DNA from: Solimicrobium silvestre
Lineage (GTDB): Bacteria > Pseudomonadota > Gammaproteobacteria > Burkholderiales > Burkholderiaceae_D
Assembly (NCBI RefSeq): GCF_002976435.1
Contig: NZ_PUGF01000003.1
Span: forward strand, 124,001 to 188,000
Reading direction: 5' to 3'
DNA length: 64,000 bases
The position numbers and the translations under genes are program-made. Below the pieces are notes generated by a model that was not told the origin of the DNA, ran no database searches, and saw nothing but the letters and a program-made list of their open reading frames with translations. Each line of letters opens with the position of its first letter. Positions within the stretch are counted from its first letter, which is position 1. This document shows, in pieces, positions 44,762 to 51,837 of the stretch.

Positions 44762-45594
44762 TGCGGGCGTTCGCCGACCTAATACGTGCCAGACAGAGTG
44801 AGTTGTGGTCTGCAATTACTCAGAGTGGACACCCGCAAGTGTGCGAACACGAACTTCGAACGCGTTTTGATGATTTTGCTCATTGGAAATGCTGCCCACA
44901 ATGGCATCGAAAACTGAGCCACAAACTTAACGCCAAGGAATTTGCTGCAAAGTGCGGCGTACGCGTCGCCAATTTGTATTGGTACGGGACAGACCCCGCC
45001 GCAATCCCGTTCGACACGTTGCCAACCTCCTACGTCATTAAACTTTCTAACGGTGCCAATTCGGAACAAGTCATACCTGTACGCAACGGCACCTTTGATG
45101 TGCTTAAGGAGCGCCATATTTCGCACACAACTATTGAGCAAACATTAAACGAAATGCGCGGAGTAGTTGCAGATCCAAATGCGGGAATAATAGTAGAGGA
45201 ATTCATTGGCTCTGCGGAAGAAGGGCTTCCACACGACTATAAGTTTTTCTGTTTTCACGGCGTCGCAAAAGTATTGTACGTTTGTGATCGGCATCGCAAT
45301 ACGTTAACCTGGTACGACCGTGATTGGAATTTGATCCGGGACCCAATGCATACAATGCGAAATTTCGGCCCAACTGAGGAACGACCGATTAATCTTGAAG
45401 CCATGCTTGAAACTGCAGAGTTGCTGGCACGATCCTATGAGTTTCCGTTTGTTCGGATTGACATTTATTGCCCGCAAGATGTTGGGCCTACGTTTGGTGA
45501 ATTTACCCACACACCTTTTGGAGACAGTCTCGATTTTTTTACGCCGTTCGCGAATAAATGGCTCGGGCAATTCTGGGAACGGTCGGGCATCTAA
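44761..45594 (+). CDS. TupA-like ATP-grasp ligase
   Basis: 277 residues. The sequence FAAKCGVRVANLYW, TSYVIKLSNGANSEQVIPV (nucleotide loop), IIVEEFIG, DYKFFCFHG and FVRIDIY...FGEFTHTPFGD follows the TupA-like ATP-grasp order, with E/D/T metal and ATP contacts near the end. Members join carboxylates (often amino acids or glycosyl acids) to amines. It is last of the tight operon, so it probably adds an amino-acid or peptide-like group to the sugar product. Confidence 0.8.
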   Translation: MRAFADLIRARQSELWSAITQSGHPQVCEHELRTRFDDFAHWKCCPQWHRKLSHKLNAKEFAAKCGVRVANLYWYGTDPAAIPFDTLPTSYVIKLSNGANSEQVIPVRNGTFDVLKERHISHTTIEQTLNEMRGVVADPNAGIIVEEFIGSAEEGLPHDYKFFCFHGVAKVLYVCDRHRNTLTWYDRDWNLIRDPMHTMRNFGPTEERPINLEAMLETAELLARSYEFPFVRIDIYCPQDVGPTFGEFTHTPFGDSLDFFTPFANKWLGQFWERSGI

Positions 45595-45967
45595 TTGAAT
45601 CGATTTATAGACGCCGAGCAATGTTGATTTGCGGCATAAATTCCACCGTTTAAAAAATAAAATATTCTGTTGAGACAAGGCGCACATAGCGTCGACCCGT
45701 CCTTATAAGACATGCTCCTACGCTATGAATTGCGTCAACCAATTCGATAAAAATTCCACGCTGCAACACACTATTTTCCCTAGTAGCAATTCAAAATAGT
45801 GCCTTAAAAAAACATCGAAAGTTAATGGGCCTGATGCCTATTTATGTCCGGTTGCAACAGCACCACACACACCCCAAAAAAGCCTAGGGCGCTTAGTTTT
45901 TATTATGGTAGATTCGTGATTGCATCAAATTTTTTCGGAGTTGAATTAACATAAAGGAGTAATGGAA
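45595..45967. other. intergenic region after the operon
   Basis: 373 bases, A/T-rich. It ends with AAAGGAG just before the small protein gene, so it holds a promoter for the second transcript. No gene or strong hairpin seen. Confidence 0.4.
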
Positions 45968-46204
45968 ATGGGCACACACCTACACAATCCAGACCAGTTT
46001 GTAGACTATGCAGATATAGCCTCAATGTTAAGCACTTTAAAGAGCGAGGTAAATTTTCTTGCACAAATGAATGGATTCAATGAAAGAGAATTACATGCAG
46101 CGGCCGTTCTACATTCATTAACACAAGGGCACGACCCAGTATCCACTGATAAGCTTATAGAATTATTGAATGCTATTAAGGCTCACAAAAAACCTTTCAA
46201 CTAA
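45968..46204 (+). CDS. small acidic helical protein, unknown
   Basis: 78 residues from the ATG at 45968, which has AAAGGAG at 8 nt; the ATG at 45962 is only 2 nt from it. The protein is soluble and helical (YADIASMLSTLKSEVNFLAQM, ERELHAAAVLHSLTQ, STDKLIELLNAIKAHKKPFN). It could be a precursor peptide for the ATP-grasp enzyme 110 nt downstream, a carrier-like protein or a helper. It has no repeated core motif of known graspetides, so the precursor idea is weak. Confidence 0.65.
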   Translation: MGTHLHNPDQFVDYADIASMLSTLKSEVNFLAQMNGFNERELHAAAVLHSLTQGHDPVSTDKLIELLNAIKAHKKPFN

Positions 46205-46314
46205 CTACATGTCACACAGCTGCTTCATTGCAACAGAGCAAAGGTTGGTATCCTGCCAGCCGCAACTACCTACGTGGTTCCGGCTGACTGAGCACTATCA
46301 ATCTGGGCTTTAGT

Positions 46315-47244
46315 TTGAGTACCGCAGCTCGAATCCCTGATCATATATTGGTCTTCAACGGGTGGGATGGCTACTTAGCGCAACATCTCTATCCAACTGC
46401 CGTAGTGTCCACATTGAAATTTGTAGATGGATGTATTTCTTTTGATCCAATAGAGATCGAGAAATGCACATTACTGTTAATTCATTTTGACATCAGCTAC
46501 TTGGGAGGACTCCTTAATGAATTCCAAGGACTGTTTGATGCGATAAGATCCAATGGCGGTGTCATCTGGAATTCGGGGATATTGGATATTCGAAAATCGG
46601 CCGTGCAGAAGCATGCTCAAAAGATTGGATTGCCAACGCTCAGGGCGAGTCCCGAAATAAATCAAGACACTTTCCTTCTCTTAAAGACGGAACTTAATGC
46701 ACGTGGCTGTCCAGAGGAACGTTTGCCGTGCGACGTACTTTGTAAATTGGGACTTCCCACTTTGTCTAAAACAGCTTGTATTTCTGAATATCCCTACTTA
46801 CGCGCGGGTGATCTTTCCGCAGAAATCTGGGAAGATAAAAATCTGCATATTGAACGTTTTATTCATCGTTCAGATGGCATATTTTTTCGCGTATTTTTTT
46901 CTGGTCAACACTGCATTTTATGTGAAGGCCAATCGAATGCGGTAATAAAACGCATGGAAAGCGCAAGTGGCAGGAACGATTCGTTGCTTACACGGGATCA
47001 GTCCAGCGACGCTCTAGTATGCCTGTTGCTTGGATCACTAAAGGCCAACGTATTCGCCGCAGCAGTGACCTTTTCTAATGCTATTGAGCTGGATTTTGGC
47101 GCAGTTGACTTAGTTGTTGATGACGACGATGTCGTATACGTGGTGGACGTGAACTTAACGCCGTACTGGGGGCAACAAAAAATGCTTCCGACATATCTCA
47201 AACACTTTACTGGTAGTCTTTACCAACCAGCCAGTCTAGAGTAA
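46315..47244 (+). CDS. RimK-like ATP-grasp protein
   Basis: 309 residues, starting at TTG (46315) 10 nt after the last stop of the preceding frame. The N-terminal domain has HILVFNGWDGYLAQHL. The middle has IWNSGILDIRKSAVQKHAQKIGLPTL, typical of RimK-like proteins. The C-terminal lobe has IELDFGAVDLVVDDDDVVYVVDVNLTPYWG, with the D-x-N catalytic and metal motif. The usual ATP-binding Lys segment is weaker (DVLCKLGLPT), so substrate or activity may differ. It probably extends the pathway with a second amide-bond-forming step. Confidence 0.75.
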   Translation: MSTAARIPDHILVFNGWDGYLAQHLYPTAVVSTLKFVDGCISFDPIEIEKCTLLLIHFDISYLGGLLNEFQGLFDAIRSNGGVIWNSGILDIRKSAVQKHAQKIGLPTLRASPEINQDTFLLLKTELNARGCPEERLPCDVLCKLGLPTLSKTACISEYPYLRAGDLSAEIWEDKNLHIERFIHRSDGIFFRVFFSGQHCILCEGQSNAVIKRMESASGRNDSLLTRDQSSDALVCLLLGSLKANVFAAAVTFSNAIELDFGAVDLVVDDDDVVYVVDVNLTPYWGQQKMLPTYLKHFTGSLYQPASLE

Positions 47245-47297
47245 TTCAGACGCTACAAGCAGAGTTAAACCACTTGATTTCTATTTATAGATATCAG

Positions 47298-47669
47298 TTA
47301 GTTTGACTTAGATGCTATTTCTGTTTTTTCAAAATAAGCATTCGCTGCCCAACCGATTACTTCGGTAATAGACGCCGCCGTACTGGCATTAATGATGTTG
47401 CCCGCAACGGGAATCCATCCCACCAAAAATTGACTAGCGGTGCGCCCCACCAGCGTTGCAGTAAAAGTAAGGAGTAAATCTGCTGCAAGACCTTTACTAA
47501 CCGACGCGCCATGTTCAGCGGCAATGGATACAATCATTGCCGTTTGAAGAGGCACTATCGCAGCAGAATCTGAACCTGGGACCTGGGCAAGCCCAGCGCC
47601 GATTCCAGCACAGGCTACGGCACAGGTATGAATAACTCCATGTATTTTTTTACTACGCGTAATTAGCAT
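47298..47669 (-). CDS. DUF697-like glycine/alanine-rich protein
   Basis: 123 residues from the ATG at 47669, chosen for GGGGGAGGG upstream. Three hydrophobic, small-residue-rich helices (VIHTCAVACAGIGAGLAQVPG, LLLTFTATLVGRTASQFLVG, ASITEVIGWAANAYFEK) resemble the DUF697-type C-terminal domain of membrane GTPases, here alone. It is probably membrane-associated. A truncated copy lies at 30437. A receptor remnant follows immediately upstream at 47740. Confidence 0.6.
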   Translation of the reverse strand: MLITRSKKIHGVIHTCAVACAGIGAGLAQVPGSDSAAIVPLQTAMIVSIAAEHGASVSKGLAADLLLTFTATLVGRTASQFLVGWIPVAGNIINASTAASITEVIGWAANAYFEKTEIASKSN

Positions 47670-47739
47670 GATGCCCTCCCCCTTCATTATCAATTTACCG
47701 TTGCCCTCGGAAGATAGGCAGAGATAGGCTGATTATATC

Positions 47740-47800
47740 TGGCTTTAAAAATTTGACCTGCACTGCCGGTGTGAAAAATGTACTGGATAAAATATCCGCC
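47740..47800 (+). pseudogene. short receptor remnant
   Basis: GGCTTTAAAAATTTGACCTG and GTGAAAAATGTACTGGATAA match codons ~785-805 of the receptor at 25367 (KNLTFTGGVKNLMDK) with several changes. It lies upstream of the DUF697-like gene, as the receptor fragment at 30741 does for the truncated copy. Confidence 0.65.
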
Positions 47801-47956
47801 ATAGATAGGCAGACTCAACCAGTCATTGCAAATAAACCGCTGATTGTTGGATTCTGTTGGATTTTTACGCCGATTGTGCAAAACTAGATTGCGATTAAAT
47901 GGTGAATTAACATAATTGCCGAATTCACTGCCGACTGAAGACTAAGGAGCGAATTA

Positions 47957-48526
47957 ATGAAGCTTAAAACCAACCTGATCACTATTTTTGCTACCGCATT
48001 AATAACCCATTACGTTGTCGCAGCGGCTCAACCCAATACAGTATGGGTACCGATACAATCGCACACGCCCGACGTGTCAATGGCGAAGCCCGGTGCAGTG
48101 ATGAATGCTGATGAAGCATTGCATATTACGGTTTCCCTGCAAGTTCGGGACAAGGCTGGCCTGGATGCATTAACGTCAGGTGTCACCGCCGGGGCTTCAC
48201 CCGCCCCGCTGACGAGTGCACAATTTCAAAGCAAATACGCTCCTGCCGATGATGCGGTAAGCGCCGTTGTAGCTTATCTCAGTAAAAACGGTTTCAGTAA
48301 CATCACTGTCGCCTCCAACCACTTGCTCATCACTGCTAACGGCAATGTCGGCGCAGCAAAATCTGCCTTCCATGTCAACATGCAGCATTTTTCCGTGGGT
48401 GGCAGAGACGCCTATGCGAATGTAAATGACCCCGTTGTACCGAAGGAGCTCGGTACTATTGTGCTAGCAGTGCAGGGGCTGCAAAATGTGCATATGCCAC
48501 ATACGATGCTGAAGGCGAAAGAGTAG
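47957..48526 (+). CDS. stand-alone secreted S53-protease propeptide
   Basis: 189 residues: a signal peptide (ITIFATALITHYVVAAA) followed only by a pro-kumamolisin activation domain. The order SLQVRDKAGLDALT, LTSAQFQSKYAP, VVAYLSKNGFSNITV, LLITANGNVGAAKSAFHVNM and VLAVQGLQNVHMPHTML parallels residues ~40-190 of the full protease at 51838, and the protein stops where the catalytic domain would begin. AAGGAG precedes the ATG. S53 propeptides inhibit and help fold their protease, so this is a candidate trans-acting inhibitor or chaperone. Confidence 0.85.
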   Translation: MKLKTNLITIFATALITHYVVAAAQPNTVWVPIQSHTPDVSMAKPGAVMNADEALHITVSLQVRDKAGLDALTSGVTAGASPAPLTSAQFQSKYAPADDAVSAVVAYLSKNGFSNITVASNHLLITANGNVGAAKSAFHVNMQHFSVGGRDAYANVNDPVVPKELGTIVLAVQGLQNVHMPHTMLKAKE

Positions 48527-48605
48527 CGAGATTCTTTTGCGCAGACGAAGAAGTTGTCGCTGCGCTGTTCCTCCCGCCACCTCATTTTTTCAGTGTGTGC
48601 ACGAT

Positions 48606-49577
48606 TTAACTCAAAGGGCCATCGGCGCAAATAGCTGCCACTTGTTCGGCGAGTGGTGCATCTTCCGTATTGAAATGCATCTCCCAAATTTGGTCACGAT
48701 AGCCAGTAATAGTTCGCTCGACATGTTTCAACGCAAAGAACAACGGCGACAAACGTACGATGGCGGCGACATCCATATTCCAGCAAAAACGCCGATACGC
48801 TTCTTCGGCGGGAATCGGAAATGGTGAATAGTGCACGTCGACGAACCAACGCATATAGGCAATGGTCTCGTTTAGAACGGTGTCGTGCTTGTAGCTGCCT
48901 TGTGCCATATGCCCGTATACTTTATCGAAAAGATTTTCAATAAATACGGCGTAGTATTCAGCCAGACGAACCTCCTCGTGCTCACCTTCCGGACACCACT
49001 CCAAATTCCCACAAGCGCCAATCAAGAGGTGGGCTAAGTCATGGGTAGGAACTGTGTTGGTTACCCCGGCGTTTGCAAATATTTTACCGGCGCCATAGAA
49101 CACTTGAAAATCCGGCTCCCAGCGCATGCCGAATTCAGTGATGGGCATTTGCCGATCTAAGATAGTCCGTATTTCTGTCGATAGCTCAGACGAATAGCGC
49201 TCACCCGGCGCAACGGCGGGGCCGATTTTCTGCTTCTGATGTTTGGTAGCGGTGTTGCCGATTGCATGCATCACGTCCGAAAAGGCGAGTTGGCAATCTT
49301 TGATCAAGAGCGCGGCTTGCTGCCTTTTGGAAAACACGGGGGAAATTTTTTTGGTCTGGTTCTTATAGCCATAATTCGGGATCGTCACTTGGTTGACCAG
49401 GTCGCGGCTCAAATCCATGGTTGGCATACTCTGATCAGGCATGAACGCGGCTGTGGTTGCAGTGGCGAAGTTACATAACGCAGCAGGCGCTCTCAAGCGA
49501 TATTGCACATCGTATTTTCCATACATGTTCTGCACCATAGAATCGGCATTGCTTTGTAACTGTGACTCATTTTTCAT
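48606..49577 (-). CDS. unknown protein with HDxxH motif
   Basis: 323 residues. The N-terminus has no clear signal peptide (MKNESQLQSNADSMV). THDLAHLLIGACG (~185) followed by a cluster of Glu (EGEHEEVRLAEYYAVF) suggests a metal site, and W/Y-rich segments (YMRWFVDVHYSPF, YRRFCWNMDV) follow. No family recognised. CGGAGACTAGA precedes the ATG. Its neighbours are secretion and protease genes. It might be exported through them, but the sequence does not show this. Confidence 0.6.
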   Translation of the reverse strand: MKNESQLQSNADSMVQNMYGKYDVQYRLRAPAALCNFATATTAAFMPDQSMPTMDLSRDLVNQVTIPNYGYKNQTKKISPVFSKRQQAALLIKDCQLAFSDVMHAIGNTATKHQKQKIGPAVAPGERYSSELSTEIRTILDRQMPITEFGMRWEPDFQVFYGAGKIFANAGVTNTVPTHDLAHLLIGACGNLEWCPEGEHEEVRLAEYYAVFIENLFDKVYGHMAQGSYKHDTVLNETIAYMRWFVDVHYSPFPIPAEEAYRRFCWNMDVAAIVRLSPLFFALKHVERTITGYRDQIWEMHFNTEDAPLAEQVAAICADGPLS

Positions 49578-49627
49578 TCTAGTCTCCGTATTAGTTCAAG
49601 AATTATTTTCAATGCATTTTTTAAATT

Positions 49628-50665
49628 TCAATATTCACGTAGCCACATGACGGTTGTATTTCCAGAGCTCTTGCGATAAATCAATGCTTGCATGTTCAGA
49701 CTAGCGCGATCCCACTGCACCTTGTTAAACACCATGAAAAAGCTGGTCGATACGGCTATATCGAATTTACCTGAAGGCACATCAACTTGCGCGCGGCTCT
49801 GAAAATCATTGGTGGTGATGAAATAGGCGTGACTACGGCTCGCTATCATTGCGGTGGCCTTTTCCATGGAAAGGTTCGCCTTCGCTGCCAGCACTTCCAC
49901 ACCGGCAGTATTGACGTTGACCGGAGTTGGACGTGGCAGAATTACGACATAGTTTTTTAGTTTATCGATCACTGCTACCGTATAGCCGGGGATAGTAATT
50001 AAGTCTTCGGTGTGAATAAACAACGCAGGTTGCTCTGTACTACCAGCGCTCGGGGCACTTGGAGTCGAGGCTGGAGTTGAGTCGGGTGTATTGGCAGGAG
50101 GCGATGGTGCTGTTGTTGGCGCTTGTGTTGCCCCAATCGCCTTAGCCGTAGCTTCCGCTAGATTAGGATTGATGCTGAGAAAACCCAGCAAGCGTTTAAA
50201 AACAGCTATCTCTTGTGGGTCAACGACGCCACCCACCGCCAGATTATTGAGGTTGTAATAGGACTGCGCGTCAATCACCTTACCTGATAAGGTGCCGCCG
50301 CTTGCACCTGAATTACCGGAGTCACTGCCGTCTTTTTCAATGTAGTCATCAAGAGGTGTTTCCGGCAATGGTGTTGCCCACACTTCACCAAGTTGATCAA
50401 CTGCCGTTGTGCGCGCATCTTCGCGCAAGATAATGCGGGTCCAATCAAGTGCTGCGCGCTGTACCCATTGTGTTTGTGATTGCAAACGTTGGTTTTCCAC
50501 CGCACGAACCTGAACTTGCTGCTGCCAAAAAACACTGGCAACAATCGTCACGGCCAAGGCAGTCAACAATAGCGCGGTGACGATGGCGACGCCGCGTTGT
50601 CTACAAGTCGACGTTGGCCGGTTCGATGCCTTCAACGTCGACTTTTTTGTTATAGCGGCCTGCAT
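49628..50665 (-). CDS. gspK: type II secretion minor pseudopilin GspK
   Basis: ~345 residues from the ATG at 50665, which overlaps the GspJ stop (TGATG). RGVAIVTALLLTALAVTIVASVFW is the prepilin-type cleavage site and membrane helix. GspK motifs include WVQRAALDWTRIILREDA, DAQSYYNLNNLA and FKRLL, with a Pro/Ser/Thr-rich linker (~180-215) unusual in length. GspK caps the pseudopilus tip with I and J. Confidence 0.9.
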   Translation of the reverse strand: MQAAITKKSTLKASNRPTSTCRQRGVAIVTALLLTALAVTIVASVFWQQQVQVRAVENQRLQSQTQWVQRAALDWTRIILREDARTTAVDQLGEVWATPLPETPLDDYIEKDGSDSGNSGASGGTLSGKVIDAQSYYNLNNLAVGGVVDPQEIAVFKRLLGFLSINPNLAEATAKAIGATQAPTTAPSPPANTPDSTPASTPSAPSAGSTEQPALFIHTEDLITIPGYTVAVIDKLKNYVVILPRPTPVNVNTAGVEVLAAKANLSMEKATAMIASRSHAYFITTNDFQSRAQVDVPSGKFDIAVSTSFFMVFNKVQWDRASLNMQALIYRKSSGNTTVMWLREY

Positions 50666-51285
50666 CAGTTTGTCCCCATCAGTAATGCTTTGACGATGGC
50701 AGTTTGATGCCCGGAAATTTTCATTTCTACTTCCAGCGCACTCGGCATGGGCCCTGACAAATCGGTCAGCATAGCCGGTATCCATCCGTCGTCCTGCCAA
50801 ACCCGCATTGTCATCGACGCCATATTTGACTGCAAAGTCACTGCCGCGCCATGATCGGCGTTTTGCAACGCGTCGTTCCACATTTGATCGAGTACACCCA
50901 TGTCACGCGTTGGGGGCGATTCGCTGCGCGTTAAATTGCCATTCGCAATCCGATACGTCACTACCTCGAACCACATGGGTTGATTATCAACTTCGACGGT
51001 ACGCCGAAGCGTCAATTGACCATCGGTTGCCTGCAATGCCTGCCGGCCGCTGAGTGCATCAATGCTGGCGGTTTGCGCACAGTCTCTTTGCAGCTGTGCA
51101 AATGTCAGTTGCATTCTGCGGGTGAATTCCATGTCGGCGGAAATGGCAACCCGTGCTCGCACGATGCCATCCAGGCCGCGCCACCCTATTACTGCGATCA
51201 CCGCAAGAATGGAAATGGCGACCAATAGCTCTACTAAGGTAAATCCCTTTTTGAGATGGCGGAATGGTTTCAATTTATAAACCAT
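50665..51285 (-). CDS. gspJ: type II secretion minor pseudopilin GspJ
   Basis: 206 residues. The prepilin motif KKGFTLVELLVAISILAVIAVIGWRGLD is at 14-40. QLTFAQLQRDCAQ and LRVWQDDGWIP-like segments (MRVWQDDGWIPAM) match GspJ. It overlaps GspI upstream by 11 nt and GspK downstream by 1 nt, so the three are translationally coupled. Confidence 0.93.
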   Translation of the reverse strand: MVYKLKPFRHLKKGFTLVELLVAISILAVIAVIGWRGLDGIVRARVAISADMEFTRRMQLTFAQLQRDCAQTASIDALSGRQALQATDGQLTLRRTVEVDNQPMWFEVVTYRIANGNLTRSESPPTRDMGVLDQMWNDALQNADHGAAVTLQSNMASMTMRVWQDDGWIPAMLTDLSGPMPSALEVEMKISGHQTAIVKALLMGTN

Positions 51286-51700
51286 TGGACACCAACTGCA
51301 CTAAATGTGCGACACGTCGCTGGGTATCTTGCGCGTCATAAACGTTGATTTCAACGCGCCGAAAATTTGGATTATTGGACGCCGTCACGCTTTGTTCGCA
51401 CACCAGTTGCATATCGTCTTGCGGACAGTTGATCGATTGCTTTCCTACATCTGGCCAGACCTTGGAGAGGCGAAGATTGACCAAGGTATTTTCAGCCGAC
51501 CAAGAACCCATCGTCGACGCATGTAGCGCACCGCTGTTGCGTGTCAGGTTACTGACCGCACGCAAACTGGCGCTGAGAGCAGTGCCGACAATAACCAAGG
51601 CGACGAGAACTTCCAGCAAGGTGAATCCTGACGCTTTGTACCTTTTGTACGTTTGGGGATATCGTTGTTGTTCCAAATCACCAGTCCTAAAAATGACCAT
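51275..51700 (-). CDS. gspI: type II secretion minor pseudopilin GspI
   Basis: 141 residues. GFTLLEVLVALVIVGTALSASL (~25-46) is the prepilin site and helix; NLTRNSGALHASTMGSWSAENTLVNLRL is the GspI signature. It is first of the I-J-K trio here. GspG and GspH, usually adjacent, are absent, so the rest of the secretion genes must lie elsewhere. Confidence 0.93.
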   Translation of the reverse strand: MVIFRTGDLEQQRYPQTYKRYKASGFTLLEVLVALVIVGTALSASLRAVSNLTRNSGALHASTMGSWSAENTLVNLRLSKVWPDVGKQSINCPQDDMQLVCEQSVTASNNPNFRRVEINVYDAQDTQRRVAHLVQLVSNGL

Positions 51701-51780
51701 TAGTATTTACTAATCTATCGGCCTCACACGAATAGCAGCCGTAAGAGAAGAGTAAATCACATGAGATAAAAGCTCAAAAT

Positions 51781-51804
51781 CCCCCGCTCCAATTGGAGAG
51801 GGGG
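51781..51804 (-). terminator. terminator of the S53 protease gene
   Basis: CCCCCGCTCC and GGAGAGGGGG form a 10-bp stem (one mismatch) with an AATT loop, followed on the minus strand by ATTTTGAGCTTTT. It lies 34 nt after the protease stop. Confidence 0.75.
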
Positions 51805-51837
51805 ACGTCCTTCTTACTACTTACTAACTAAAGCCAA

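Noticed and set aside
46477-46665. Antisense frame in the RimK-like gene
   Set aside because: Lies fully inside a well-supported gene without independent signals.
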